A stretch of DNA of 64,000 nucleotides from Streptomyces sp. ALI-76-A (GCF_030287445.1 NZ_JASVWB010000004.1:186001-250000), one strand, 5' to 3'; positions 43,852 to 53,203 are shown, numbered from the stretch's first letter. Numbers and translations are program-made. The notes: generated by a model from the sequence alone, not told the origin.

Positions 43852-44837
43852 CGGGCCTCCTGGGCGTCGGCGCGGCTGGTCCAGCGGGTCACGCCGTAGG
43901 ACAGGGCGATCGTGCACAGCAGCAGCACGACCGAGGCGGCCGCCGCCAGGCTGTAGTTGTTGCGGGTGAACGCCGCGTCGTAGATGTACATGCTCGGCGA
44001 GAACCGGGAGTTGATCATCGGTGAGGACTGGCTGAGCAGCACCGGCTCGGTGAACAGCTGCAACGCCCAGATCAGGGTGAACATCGCGACCATGACGATC
44101 GAGGCGCGCACCAGCGGCGTCTTGACCTGCAACGCCGTGCGCACCGGCCCGGCGCCGTCCACGACGGAGGCCTCGATCACCTCGCGGGGCACGGCCTGGA
44201 GGGCCGCGTAGAAGACCACCATGTTGTAGCCGAGGTTGCTCCACAGGGCGATGTTCACGATGGACGGGAGGACGGTGTGCACGCCCAGGAAGTCGATCGT
44301 GATGTCGGCGCGGGCGAACAGGTCGATGACCGGGCTGATGCCGGGTGTGTACAGGTACAGCCAGATCAGCGCCGCGATGATGCCGGGCACCGCGTGCGGC
44401 AGGAACAGCCCCAACTGCGCCCAGGCGCGCAGCCGTACGACCCCGGAGTCCAGCAGCAGGGCGAGGACGAGCGCGCCGGCGACCATGAGCGGGATGTAGA
44501 GGAGGCAGTACAGGGCGACGGTGCCGAGGCCGCCGAGGAACGTCGGGTCGGTCAGGACCGCCACGTAGCTGCGCAGGCCCACGAAGACGGTGCGTTCGGG
44601 GCCGAAGCCGAGGCCGGGCTGGTCGTCGCTGAAGAAGCTCAGGTGGACGGCGGTGCCGACGGGGATCAGGAAGACGGTGACCAGCAGGGCGAAGAACGGC
44701 GCCATCAGCACGCCGCAGGCGGCGAGTCGACGGCGGCGGGCCGCCCTGCGGGCACGGTGGGCGGGGGCGGGGGCGGGGGCGGGGGCGGCGGCCGGTGGCG
44801 CGGTGGCCGGTACCGGGTGCCGGGTGGTCGCGGTCAT
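43848..44837 (-). CDS. Sugar ABC transporter permease, MalF type
   Basis: 329-residue membrane protein. A Pro/Ala tandem (APAPAPAPA) and Arg-rich stretch precede the first segment (CGVLMAPFFALLVTVFLIPVG); the EAA loop is EASVVDGAGP. It forms the translocation pore with the MalG-type protein. ATG 44837 is chosen, but GTG 44849 with GAAAGG upstream is possible and would add four residues. It lies 29 bases after the binding-protein stop. Confidence 0.92.
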   Translation of the reverse strand: MTATTRHPVPATAPPAAAPAPAPAPAHRARRAARRRRLAACGVLMAPFFALLVTVFLIPVGTAVHLSFFSDDQPGLGFGPERTVFVGLRSYVAVLTDPTFLGGLGTVALYCLLYIPLMVAGALVLALLLDSGVVRLRAWAQLGLFLPHAVPGIIAALIWLYLYTPGISPVIDLFARADITIDFLGVHTVLPSIVNIALWSNLGYNMVVFYAALQAVPREVIEASVVDGAGPVRTALQVKTPLVRASIVMVAMFTLIWALQLFTEPVLLSQSSPMINSRFSPSMYIYDAAFTRNNYSLAAAASVVLLLCTIALSYGVTRWTSRADAQEAR

Positions 44838-44866
44838 GGGGGAGTTCACCTGCCTTTCGGGGCGGC

Positions 44867-46213
44867 TCAGGTGCTGTGCTGCGTGGTGGACAGGCCGAGG
44901 GCCCTGAGGTCGGGCATGGTGCCGTCCTGGGCCGCGCGCACGGAGTCGATGAGGGAGCCCTGACCGCCGCCGGCGCGGGCGAAGTTGTCCTGCATCACCC
45001 TCAGCGTGGCGGTCATCCGCGGCCCCCACACCCAGCCGTCCCGGATCTTGTCGGCCTCCCGCTGGAAGAGCGTGTAGATGTCCTGGCCGCCGTAGTAGGA
45101 GCGGTCGAACGCCTCGCGGCCGACGGCGACCAGTGCGGAGGCGGCCGGGTACTGGCTGCTGGTGCCGCTGGACAGACGGGCGCGCAGGGCGTCCGGGTGG
45201 GACACCTGCCACTCGATGAACTCCATCGCGGCCTCGGGATGCCGGCTGTCCTTGGTGACGGCGAACGTGGAACCGCCGTGCGTGCCGACGGACGGGCTCT
45301 TCGTGTCCCACTGCGGCAGGGGCGCGATCCGCCACTGCCCCTTCTGCCCGGGCCGCGCGTTCATCTGCGCGCCCGCGTCCCAGGCACCGCTGAGCCGGGT
45401 GAGCACCAGTCCGTCGCCGATCTGCGCGTCGGACTGCCTGCTCTCGACGGCGTTCACGAACACGTCCTCGCGGTCGATGAGCCGCTGCCAGTACGCCGCC
45501 ACGCGCCGGGTGGGCGCGTCGGCGAGGGAGACGTTCCAGGCGCCCTCGCCGGTGTCGAACCACTGCGCGCCCGCCTGCCAGGAGTAGCAGGCGAACTGGG
45601 TCCCCCCGTCCGTGGGGAAGAGCACCAACCGCCGGCCGGACGCCCTGCGGCGCACGGTGTGGGCCAGTTCGGCGAACTCCTCCCAGGTCCGCGGGACGCG
45701 CAGGCCGTACCGTTCGAACAGGTCGGTGCGGTAGTGCATCACCATGGGCTCGACGTCGAGCGGGACGCTGAACACCCGCCCCTGGAAGGTGGTCAGCCCG
45801 AGCGCCTGCGGCAGCAGTTTGCGGCGCAGGCTGTCGCCGACCAGGTCGGTGATGTCCCGGGCGACACCGTCGATGGCGAACCCGGGTATCTGCGGGTACT
45901 CGATGGTGGCGACGTCGGGGGCGTTGCCGGCCCGGGCGGCGTTGCTGAGCTTCGCGTAGCCGCCCTGGGTTCCGGAGGGGATCTGCTGGAAGTCGACCTG
46001 GACGCGGTCGTGGGTCTTGTTGAAGGCGTCGACCACCTCCTGGCTGCCGCGCAGGGCGGACCAGAAGGTGACGCGCGTGGTCTTTCCGGTGCCGGTCTTT
46101 CCGGTGCCGCGCGACGGCGAGTCCGACGAGCCGCTGCAGGCGCTCACGGCTCCTGACAGCGGCACGGCGGCCGTCGCGGCGAGCACGGACCGGCGACTGG
46201 GCCGACCGAGCAT
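44867..46213 (-). CDS. Sugar-binding lipoprotein of the ABC importer
   Basis: 448-residue extracellular binding protein. The N-terminus RPSRRSVLAATAAVPLSGAVSAC is a Tat-like lipoprotein signal with lipobox VSAC. The mature chain has the SBP_bac_1 pattern: RVTFWSALRGSQEVVDAFN, GNAPDVATIEYPQ, SVPLDVEPMVMHYRTDLFERYG and TWEEFAELA. It captures an oligosaccharide for the two permeases. It is the first gene of the operon, downstream of the repeats at 46290-46334. Confidence 0.94.
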   Translation of the reverse strand: MLGRPSRRSVLAATAAVPLSGAVSACSGSSDSPSRGTGKTGTGKTTRVTFWSALRGSQEVVDAFNKTHDRVQVDFQQIPSGTQGGYAKLSNAARAGNAPDVATIEYPQIPGFAIDGVARDITDLVGDSLRRKLLPQALGLTTFQGRVFSVPLDVEPMVMHYRTDLFERYGLRVPRTWEEFAELAHTVRRRASGRRLVLFPTDGGTQFACYSWQAGAQWFDTGEGAWNVSLADAPTRRVAAYWQRLIDREDVFVNAVESRQSDAQIGDGLVLTRLSGAWDAGAQMNARPGQKGQWRIAPLPQWDTKSPSVGTHGGSTFAVTKDSRHPEAAMEFIEWQVSHPDALRARLSSGTSSQYPAASALVAVGREAFDRSYYGGQDIYTLFQREADKIRDGWVWGPRMTATLRVMQDNFARAGGGQGSLIDSVRAAQDGTMPDLRALGLSTTQHST

Positions 46214-46289
46214 GGGGCCTCCCGCGGCTCTGCGTGTCGGGGGACACGGCGATTCGGGACACGGGAATCCTCATCGCGCCGACCGCAAA

Positions 46290-46334
46290 CGGTCAAGAGA
46301 ACGATCAGAAGAAAATAAAGCGGTCAAACGATCA
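46290..46334. promoter_or_regulatory. Direct repeats near the importer promoter
   Basis: On the minus strand two copies of TGATCGTT followed by TGACCG occur, at 46334-46321 (no spacer) and 46307-46290 (CTCT spacer). They lie 77 to 121 bases upstream of the binding-protein ATG in an A/T-richer stretch. GATCGTT also recurs upstream of the regulator gene at about 47490. They are the likely binding sites of that regulator. Confidence 0.55.
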
Positions 46335-47438
46335 CGAGGGAACGGGGGCGGGACCACGGGTCGAGCCGCGCACCGTCAGGGCGGGCAGCAACTCGACGCG
46401 GCGCACCGGCGACCCGGCGCCGGGCCCGCCCGCCAGCCGCTGGAGCAACAGCTCCGCGGCCACCCGTCCGACCTCCGCCTTGGGCGGGGCCACGGCGGTG
46501 AGCGGAATACTGCCCAGGCCCGCCAGGACGTCGTCGTAGGCCACCACCGAGCAGTCCTCGGGCACCCGCACGCCGTCCTCCGCGAGCCGCTGCACGACCA
46601 TCAGCGCGTCCACGTCGCTGTGCAGCACCGCCGCCGTCGCACCGAGTTCGCGCAGCAGTGCCGGCACGTCCGCCGTCTCGTGCGCCGCGTACGGCCCGTC
46701 CTGGCCGGCCTCCGGCGAACTCAGCGTCCACGTCCACCTCTCCACCAGCGGATGCGCCTCGGCGATCTCCCTGAAGGCGGCCCGCAGGCTGCGCGCGGTG
46801 GGGCTGTCGTCGCGCGTCGCGAACACGATCCGCCGGTGGCCGAGCCCCACCAGGTGCTCCACCGCGAGATGGGCGCCGTACCAGTGGTCCGAACACACCG
46901 AGTCCCCCGCGTGCAGCGCGCTGCCCGGCCGCGGGCGCCGCTCCATCAGCACCGCCGGCACCTCCAGCGCGGCGAGCCACCCGTGGTCGGCCTCCTCCAC
47001 GGCCGGGGTCCGCCACCGGGGCGCCAGCAGCAGGCCCCGGGCGCCGTCGGCGAGCGCCCGCTCCACCAGGGGGCGCTCGGCTCCGCCCGCGGGCGGCACG
47101 ATGTGCAGCGCGACGCGCATCCCGGCCTCCTCCAGCACCGAGCGGGCGCCGTGCAGCGTCTCGTACAGGTACGAGTGCCGCTCCGGCACCACCACGGCCA
47201 CGGTGTCCCCGTCCGTGCGCGCCGGGTCGGAGCCGGGCAGTTCCTGGGCGGGCAGCGTCGAGTGCACGACCCCGTGTCCGCGGCGCAGCCTGCCCTCGCG
47301 GGTCAGCTCCTCCACGTCCCGGCGCACCGTCACCACCGAGACCTGCAACTCCACGGCGAGATCCCGGACCCGCGCCTGGCCGCGCGCCTCCACCGCGGCC
47401 AGGATCCGCTGCCGTCTGACATCGACCGGCTCCCGCAC
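46332..47438 (-). CDS. Hybrid regulator: DeoR-type HTH with LacI-type sensor
   Basis: 368-residue regulator. Residues 1-60 are a DeoR/GntR-like winged helix (RRQRILAAVEARGQARVRDLAVELQVSVVTVRRDVEEL), and residues 75-368 a LacI-type sugar-binding domain (VAVVVPERHSYLYETLHGARSVLEEAG, GLLLAPRW, DHWYGAHLAVEHLVGLGHRRIVFA, CSVVAYDDVLAGLGSIPLTAVAPP). It stands next to and on the same strand as the importer operon, so it probably senses the imported sugar or its product. The stop overlaps the repeat at 46321-46334. Confidence 0.92.
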   Translation of the reverse strand: MREPVDVRRQRILAAVEARGQARVRDLAVELQVSVVTVRRDVEELTREGRLRRGHGVVHSTLPAQELPGSDPARTDGDTVAVVVPERHSYLYETLHGARSVLEEAGMRVALHIVPPAGGAERPLVERALADGARGLLLAPRWRTPAVEEADHGWLAALEVPAVLMERRPRPGSALHAGDSVCSDHWYGAHLAVEHLVGLGHRRIVFATRDDSPTARSLRAAFREIAEAHPLVERWTWTLSSPEAGQDGPYAAHETADVPALLRELGATAAVLHSDVDALMVVQRLAEDGVRVPEDCSVVAYDDVLAGLGSIPLTAVAPPKAEVGRVAAELLLQRLAGGPGAGSPVRRVELLPALTVRGSTRGPAPVPS

Positions 47439-47709
47439 GAGGGCCTCCCAGCACGCAGATGTACGTTTGATCGATGCGCGCCATCATAACGATCGCTCCG
47501 AGAAGTGCCCCCTCGCGTGCTCGGCCGGGTTCGAGTGACGTTTCTGCGGTGAACGCGCTACTCCGGGCGAGTGAGCGGAACCGTCCGCACCGACGCGGTG
47601 GCCGAGCGGGCCCTGGAACATCTGGCGTCGGCAGGGGCCGCCGATCGGCGGCCCCGCACGGTCGACGGCCGTACGAGACGGGCCGCCGTTGCCCGAGGAG
47701 GAGACGACC

Positions 47710-48591
47710 GTGACCTACGGGAGCACCTTGCGCGACCGGATCGCCGCACCGGGGACCACCCCGCTGATCGGCGTCCACGACATGTACTCCGCCTCCCTGG
47801 CGGCCCGGCACTACGACGGGATGTTCGTGTCCGGGTTCGGCTTCGCCGCCTCCCACTACGGCCTGCCCGACATCGGGTTCATCGCCTGGCCGGACATGGT
47901 GGCCTTCGTCCGGCGGCTGCGCGGCGCCTTCCCGCGCCACGACCCGCTGGTGGACATCGACGACGGCTACGTCGTCACCGAGGTGGCCTGCCACGTCGTG
48001 GCGAGCCTGGAGCGGATCGGGGCCTTGGGAGTGGTCCTGGAGGACCAGAGGCGCCCGCGCCGCTGCGGGCACGCCGACGGCAAGCAGGTGCTGCCGCTGG
48101 ACGAGTACCTGGACAAGCTGGAGGCGGTGCTCGCCACCCGGCGGGACCTGGTGGTCGTCGCCCGCACGGACGCCACCGACGAGGACGACATCGTGCTGCG
48201 CGCGAAGGCCCTGGCCGCCACCGGCGCCGACGTGGTGCTGGTGGACGGGGTGCGCAGCGTGGAGTGGATCCGCCGGATCCGTGCGGAGGCCGGCGCCAAG
48301 CCCGTGCTGTTCAACCAGATCGCGGGTGGCAGATCCCCCCGGCTCCCGCTCGGCGAGCTGTCCGCGCTGGGCGTCGACGCGGTGGTCTACAGCACGGCGT
48401 GTCTGTTCGCGGCGCACCGGGCCATCGAGGCCGCGCTCACCGAACTCAAGGCGGCCGACGGACGGCTCGCGCCGGTGGAGGAGCACACCGGAGTGGGGGT
48501 CGCCGAGTCCACGGCCCTGCTGGAGCGGAACCTGCCCCGGCGTGGCCGTGGCGGCGCCCCCGCACCCGGTGCGCCCGGCGGTCTCAGCTGA
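47710..48591 (+). CDS. PEP mutase/isocitrate lyase family enzyme
   Basis: 293-residue TIM-barrel enzyme. The metal and substrate motifs are DMYSASLAAR, VSGFGFAASHYGLPD, VDIDDGY, VVLEDQRRPRRCGHADG (the R-C-G-H of lyases rather than the mutase loop) and ARTDA. It likely cleaves a 2-methylisocitrate-like or dimethylmalate-like acid; carboxyphosphonate mutase is an alternative label. GAGGAG is 7 bases before GTG 47710. Its end overlaps the convergent GH64 gene by 8 bases, so no terminator fits between them. Confidence 0.88.
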   Translation: MTYGSTLRDRIAAPGTTPLIGVHDMYSASLAARHYDGMFVSGFGFAASHYGLPDIGFIAWPDMVAFVRRLRGAFPRHDPLVDIDDGYVVTEVACHVVASLERIGALGVVLEDQRRPRRCGHADGKQVLPLDEYLDKLEAVLATRRDLVVVARTDATDEDDIVLRAKALAATGADVVLVDGVRSVEWIRRIRAEAGAKPVLFNQIAGGRSPRLPLGELSALGVDAVVYSTACLFAAHRAIEAALTELKAADGRLAPVEEHTGVGVAESTALLERNLPRRGRGGAPAPGAPGGLS

Positions 48592-49783
48592 ACGGGTCCA
48601 GCGTCAGATACGCCTGCCGCGGGTTGCCGTCGTGCACCAGCGACTCGTGGTGACCGACGTCGTCGAAGGCGAACGCGTAGGCCTTTCCGTCGGCCATCCG
48701 GTCATGGATGATCCGCGCGTAGTGGTTGGTCCCGGCGTCCTGGTAGAAGGCCGCCGCGGAGGTGTCGGGCTGGTTGGGGTTGACCAGCAGCGTGGAGCGG
48801 TTGAAGCCCGCGCACAGGGTGCGGGAGATGGGGCCGCGCACCGCGTCGTTCGGGGCGTCGAGCAGCCTGTGACACCCGAAGACGCTGTCCGCGTCGGGCT
48901 TCTGGAAGCTCGTGACCACCGCGCCGGCGCCGTTGGTGAAGTGCATGACGTTGCCGGAGACCCGGCCGAAGTACCGGGTTCCGGGCTGGTCGGCGAACGG
49001 GGTCACGGTCAGCGTCTGCGTCGTGTACTTCTGCCAGACCCGGTTGATGTAACCGTCCATCACCGAGGCGGGCAGGGCGCCGGTCTGGACCCCGTGACCG
49101 GGTGAGAGCGCCCGCAGCGGCGTTCCGTCGGAGCGTGTCTGGACCAGCCCCGCCCAGCCGCCCGGCTGTGCCCGCAGGGCGTTGAAGACGGCGTGGTAAC
49201 CGCCCGGCTTGAGGTGCCCGGTGTTCGCCGTGCTGCCGTCGGCGCGCTGCACGCCGACCGCGTAGGGGGCGGAGAACATGTCCACCTGTGTGCTGTTGAG
49301 CCACAGCCCGGAGTCGTTGAGTGTGTACTCCGACCAGTTGAACTGGATGTCGCGGTTGGGATCGCTCGGGTTCTGCACGGCCGGCTGCACCAGGCCGCCG
49401 GTGGCCAGCTTGAAGACGAGCTTCTGCCCGTACGAGAAGTAGATCCGTCCGGAGAGCTTGGGGATCCGGATGGTCTTGGACTGTCCGGCGGCCGGTCCGG
49501 GGATGGACGCGTCGGGCGCCGGGACGGGCGGTATGCCGCCGGCGGGCCAGGCGTGGAACGTGCCGTTCGCGTCGGCCCAGCCCTGCCGGCCGTCGGTCAG
49601 TGACGTACCGATGGTGTAGACGTGGACCGGCTCGGAGCGGCCGGAGTTGTTGGTCAGTTTCAGCGGGATCGTGGCCGGCACCGCCGCCTGGGCGGGCGCC
49701 GGCGCGGCGAACGTGAGCAGCGAGACCAGCAGCGCGCCCGCCGCCGTCGCGGACATGAACCGGGGTTTGAGTCTTCCTAGCAC
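48584..49783 (-). CDS. Secreted GH64 beta-1,3-glucanase
   Basis: 399-residue exported enzyme hydrolysing beta-1,3-glucan to pentasaccharides. Signal peptide: SATAAGALLVSLLTFAAPAPAQA. The GH64 domain follows with IPLKLTNNSGRSEPVHVYTIG, GRIYFSYGQKLVF, EYTLNDSGLWLNSTQVDMFSAPYAVG and NHYARIIHDRM. GTG 49783 follows GGAGGTGG. The 18-bp palindrome 49828-49845 sits 45 bp upstream, so expression is probably under a LacI-type sugar repressor. Confidence 0.93.
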   Translation of the reverse strand: MLGRLKPRFMSATAAGALLVSLLTFAAPAPAQAAVPATIPLKLTNNSGRSEPVHVYTIGTSLTDGRQGWADANGTFHAWPAGGIPPVPAPDASIPGPAAGQSKTIRIPKLSGRIYFSYGQKLVFKLATGGLVQPAVQNPSDPNRDIQFNWSEYTLNDSGLWLNSTQVDMFSAPYAVGVQRADGSTANTGHLKPGGYHAVFNALRAQPGGWAGLVQTRSDGTPLRALSPGHGVQTGALPASVMDGYINRVWQKYTTQTLTVTPFADQPGTRYFGRVSGNVMHFTNGAGAVVTSFQKPDADSVFGCHRLLDAPNDAVRGPISRTLCAGFNRSTLLVNPNQPDTSAAAFYQDAGTNHYARIIHDRMADGKAYAFAFDDVGHHESLVHDGNPRQAYLTLDPFS

Positions 49784-49827
49784 GCTCCACCTCCGTGCGG
49801 GTCCGGTACGGCGATTGGTCCGTACCT

Positions 49828-49845
49828 TCTGAGAGCGCTCTCAGA
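49828..49845. promoter_or_regulatory. Perfect 18-bp palindrome, LacI/CebR-like operator
   Basis: TCTGAGAGCGCTCTCAGA is exactly self-complementary. Its core TGAGAGCGCTCTCA differs by one base per arm from the streptomycete CebR site TGGGAGCGCTCCCA of cellulase genes. It is 45 bp upstream of the GH64 start. Confidence 0.8.
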
Positions 49846-50052
49846 GTCGCGGCGCGACGAGTGCATGTCAATGCGTACGACGGCCCCAAACGGGTGCGCG
49901 CGCAGGCCTGTTGATCCACGGGTGGCGTAGTGGGCCGTGTGATTGTCCGGATTTCGATCTTCGTCTCCTTAGGGTCCGCACGTCCCTTGCATTCCGGTTC
50001 GGGCCTGTGGAGCCGGCATGTCTGCGCACCGCCGACCGTGAACCAGGACCGT

Positions 50053-51675
50053 ATGAGCTCAGCAGACCGCGAACTGCGGGCCGCAGCCCGTCACTTCGGA
50101 CGCCGCCGATTCCTCTCCCTCACCGCCGCGGCCGCCGCCCTGGCCTTCACCACGAACGTGCCGGCCGCGGGCGCGGCCGGCAGGGGCGAGCTGGACACCG
50201 CGAAGATCGCCGACAACCCCTTCACCCTGGGCGTCGCCTCCGGGGACCCGCAGCCCGGATCCGTGGTGCTGTGGACCCGGCTGGCCCCCTCCCCGTACGA
50301 GCCGGGCGGCGGCATGGCCAAGCTCGCCGCCGCGGTGCTCTGGGAGGTGGCCACGGACGAACGGTTCGCCGTCGTCGTGCGCAGCGGCGCCGAGATCGCC
50401 CACCCCGAGTACGACCACACCGTTCACCTGGAGGTCGACGGCCTCGATCCCGGCCGTGAGTACTACTACCGCTTCAGAGCGGGGGCGTGGATCAGCGAGA
50501 CGGGCCGCACCCGTACGGCGCCCGCCGGCACCTCCGCCGTCGCCTCCCTGACCTTCGCCGCCGTGTCCTGCCAGGCCTACCACGAGGGCCACTACACCGT
50601 GCACCGCCACCTCGCCCAGGACGACGTCGACGTGGTCTTCCATCTCGGCGACTACCTGTACGAGTGCGCCGTCAACTCGGCCGGCGGCGCCCGCGGCTAC
50701 CCCAGCGGCACCCTCCCCGACATCTTCGACCGGGAGACCGTCACGCTGGAGGACTACCGGCTGCGGTACGCGCTGTACAAGAGCGACCTCGACCTGCGGG
50801 CGGTCCACGCGGCGCACCCCTTCGTCGTCACCTGGGACGACCACGAGACCGAGAACAACTACGCCGGCGCCGTCGACGAACACGGCAGTCCGGCCGAGGA
50901 GTTCCTGGTCCGCCGGGCCGCCGCCTACCGCGCCTACTGGGAGAACCAGCCGCTGCGCGGCGCCCAGAAGCCCGTCGGCCCCGACCTTCAGCTCTACCGG
51001 CGGCTGCACTGGGGCACACTCGCCCAGTTCGACGTCCTCGACACCCGGCAGTACCGCTCCGACCAGGCGTACGGCGACACCAAGCACGTGCCGGGGCCTC
51101 AGTCGGACGATCCGGCGCGCACCATGACCGGGCAGACGCAGGAGAACTGGCTGATCGAGGGCTGGCGCGCCTCGAACGCGCTGTGGAACGTGATGCCCCA
51201 GCAGGTCTGCTTCTCACAGCGCAGGCTCGATCTCGACGAGCAGGCACTGATGTCCATGGACGCCTGGGACGGCTACCGCGCCTCCCGCAACCGCATCCTC
51301 GGGGGAGCGAAGTCGGCCGGAGTCGAGAACCTGATGGTCCTGACCGGTGACGTCCACGTCGGCTACGCCTTCGACATCAAGGACGTCTTCGACGATCCCG
51401 CGTCCAGGACCCTGGGCACCGAGATCGTCGCCACCTCCGTCGCGAGCGGCAAGGACGGAGCCGACCAGCCCGGCAACTGGGAGACCTACATGAAGGCCAA
51501 CCCGCACCTGAAGTTCTACAACGGGCGGCGCGGCTACGTGCGGGTCGAACTGGGGCGGCAGGAGGCGCGGGCCGACTTCCGGACCGTCTCGGCGGTGACC
51601 GTTCCGGGAGCGCCGGTCACGACGGCCGCCTCCTTCGTGGTCGAGGCGGGCAGTCCGGGGCTCCAGCCCGCGTGA
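50053..51675 (+). CDS. phoD: PhoD-type alkaline phosphatase/phosphodiesterase
   Basis: 540-residue Tat-exported phosphatase. FGRRRFLSLTAAAAALAFT is the twin-arginine signal. The PhoD metal and catalytic motifs are SCQAYHEGH, FHLGDYLYE, VTWDDHETENNY and LTGDVHVGYAFD. The family releases phosphate from phosphoesters outside the cell and is usually under PhoP; I see no full PHO box in the 260 bp upstream. ATG 50053 is the start. Confidence 0.93.
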   Translation: MSSADRELRAAARHFGRRRFLSLTAAAAALAFTTNVPAAGAAGRGELDTAKIADNPFTLGVASGDPQPGSVVLWTRLAPSPYEPGGGMAKLAAAVLWEVATDERFAVVVRSGAEIAHPEYDHTVHLEVDGLDPGREYYYRFRAGAWISETGRTRTAPAGTSAVASLTFAAVSCQAYHEGHYTVHRHLAQDDVDVVFHLGDYLYECAVNSAGGARGYPSGTLPDIFDRETVTLEDYRLRYALYKSDLDLRAVHAAHPFVVTWDDHETENNYAGAVDEHGSPAEEFLVRRAAAYRAYWENQPLRGAQKPVGPDLQLYRRLHWGTLAQFDVLDTRQYRSDQAYGDTKHVPGPQSDDPARTMTGQTQENWLIEGWRASNALWNVMPQQVCFSQRRLDLDEQALMSMDAWDGYRASRNRILGGAKSAGVENLMVLTGDVHVGYAFDIKDVFDDPASRTLGTEIVATSVASGKDGADQPGNWETYMKANPHLKFYNGRRGYVRVELGRQEARADFRTVSAVTVPGAPVTTAASFVVEAGSPGLQPA

Positions 51676-51813
51676 GCGGGGCTCCGTTGCGCCGGGCGGG
51701 TCCCTGGCGTGTCGTCCGATACGCGGAACCGCCGGGCGCCGGACATGTCCGCCCGGCCCACGGCACAAGCTGTTGATTCGAGACACCCTTCCGCTGAGAC
51801 CGAGGAGACCTGC

Positions 51814-53181
51814 ATGCCCAACAGACACATCGGTGCGGCCTGCGCCGCCATGACCGCGTTCGGCGCGCTCGCGCTGACGGGGCTGCCCGAGGCGACGGCC
51901 GCCACGCCTCCCGCGCCGGCGGACGGTCCCTCGGCCGCGCGGACCCTCGGGGCGGACTCCCCGTCGACGGCGGTGCTGCGCGCGATGCAGCGCGACCTGC
52001 GGCTGACGGAACGTCAGGCCAGGGTCCGGCTGGAGAACGAGGCCGAGGCGGGCACGCGCGCGGGACGGCTGCAACTCGCCCTGGGCAAGCACTTCGCCGG
52101 CGCCTGGGTGAAGGGCCCGGCGTCCGCCGACCTCACCGTCGCCACCACCGACGCCGCGGACGTCCCGATCATCGAGGCCGACGGGGCCCAGGCCGTCGTC
52201 GTCAGGACCGGCCTGGACGACCTCAGGGCCGCCAAGGCCAGGTTGGACGGCGCCACCACCGCTGCCACGGCCCGGGAGGCGCCGGTGCGGTACGTCGACG
52301 TGCGCACCAACCGCGTGACCGTCCAGGCCACGAGCCGTACCGCGGCGGACGCCCTGGTCGCCGCCGCCGGGGTCGACAGCGAGCTGGTGGACGTCAAGGT
52401 CTCGGCGGACCGCCCGCGCGCCCTGCACGACGTCCGTGGCGGCGACGCCTACTACATCGAGGAGACCGCCCGCTGCTCGGTCGGTTTCGCCGTCACCAGG
52501 GCGGAGCAGCAGGGCTTCGCCAGCGCCGGGCACTGCGGCAAGGCGGGGGAGAAGACCGCCGGCTTCAACAAGGTGGCCCAGGGTGTCTTCGAGGCCTCCG
52601 TGTTCCCCGGGCAGGACATGTCGTGGGTGGCGGTCAACAGCGACTGGTCGGCCACGCCCGACGTCAAGGCCGAAGGGGACACGAACGTCCAGGTCGGGGG
52701 CTCGGTGAAGGCACTGGTCGGCGCCGCGATCTGCCGCTCGGGCTCCACCACCGGCTGGCACTGCGGCACGGTCGAGCAGCACGAGACCAGCGTCAGCTAC
52801 GCGGAGGGCACCGTCGACGGCGTGACGCGGACGACGGTGTGCGCCGAACCGGGCGACTCGGGCGGCCCCTACCTCTCGGGCACGCAGGCGCAGGGCGTCA
52901 CCTCGGGCGGCTCCGGCGACTGCACGACCGGCGGCACCACCTTCTACCAGCCGATCAACCCGCTGCTCAGCACCTACGGCCTCGTGTTGAAGACCACCGC
53001 GGCCCAGACCGAGACCCCCGGCACCCCCGTCGGCCAGTCCGGTACCTGGTCGAGCGGCCGGGTCTACGACACCGGAGCGCGGGTGACGTACGACGGCGTC
53101 ACCTACCTGTGCCTCCAGGGCCACCAGGCGCAGGGCGCCTGGCAGCCCGCGGCGACACCCGCGCTGTGGCAGCGCGTGTGA
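51814..53181 (+). CDS. Streptogrisin-type serine protease with chitin-binding tail
   Basis: 455-residue secreted pre-pro-protease. Signal peptide at 1-31; residues about 32-205 are the alpha-lytic pro-domain; then the S1E catalytic domain with the triad in FASAGHCG, FPGQDMSW and EPGDSGGPYL, and paired cysteines. A Thr/Pro linker leads to a C-terminal chitin-binding CBM5/12 (SGTWSSGRVYDTGARVTYDG, YLCLQGHQAQ, W). This is the streptogrisin C architecture, a protease held on chitin. GAGGAG precedes ATG 51814. The hairpin at 53204-53252 follows. Confidence 0.94.
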   Translation: MPNRHIGAACAAMTAFGALALTGLPEATAATPPAPADGPSAARTLGADSPSTAVLRAMQRDLRLTERQARVRLENEAEAGTRAGRLQLALGKHFAGAWVKGPASADLTVATTDAADVPIIEADGAQAVVVRTGLDDLRAAKARLDGATTAATAREAPVRYVDVRTNRVTVQATSRTAADALVAAAGVDSELVDVKVSADRPRALHDVRGGDAYYIEETARCSVGFAVTRAEQQGFASAGHCGKAGEKTAGFNKVAQGVFEASVFPGQDMSWVAVNSDWSATPDVKAEGDTNVQVGGSVKALVGAAICRSGSTTGWHCGTVEQHETSVSYAEGTVDGVTRTTVCAEPGDSGGPYLSGTQAQGVTSGGSGDCTTGGTTFYQPINPLLSTYGLVLKTTAAQTETPGTPVGQSGTWSSGRVYDTGARVTYDGVTYLCLQGHQAQGAWQPAATPALWQRV

Positions 53182-53203
53182 CCCAGCGCGACGACGGAGC
53201 GCG

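Noticed and set aside
47571..47709. Possible small gene starting VSGTVRTDAVAERALEH
   Set aside because: The first 45 codons look coding-like, but the frame continues into an antisense-free overlap with the PEP mutase family gene in another frame and has no family match I recognise.
49930..50052. PHO box before phoD
   Set aside because: Only a single loose GTTCAC-like match is present, not the direct repeats a PhoP site requires.
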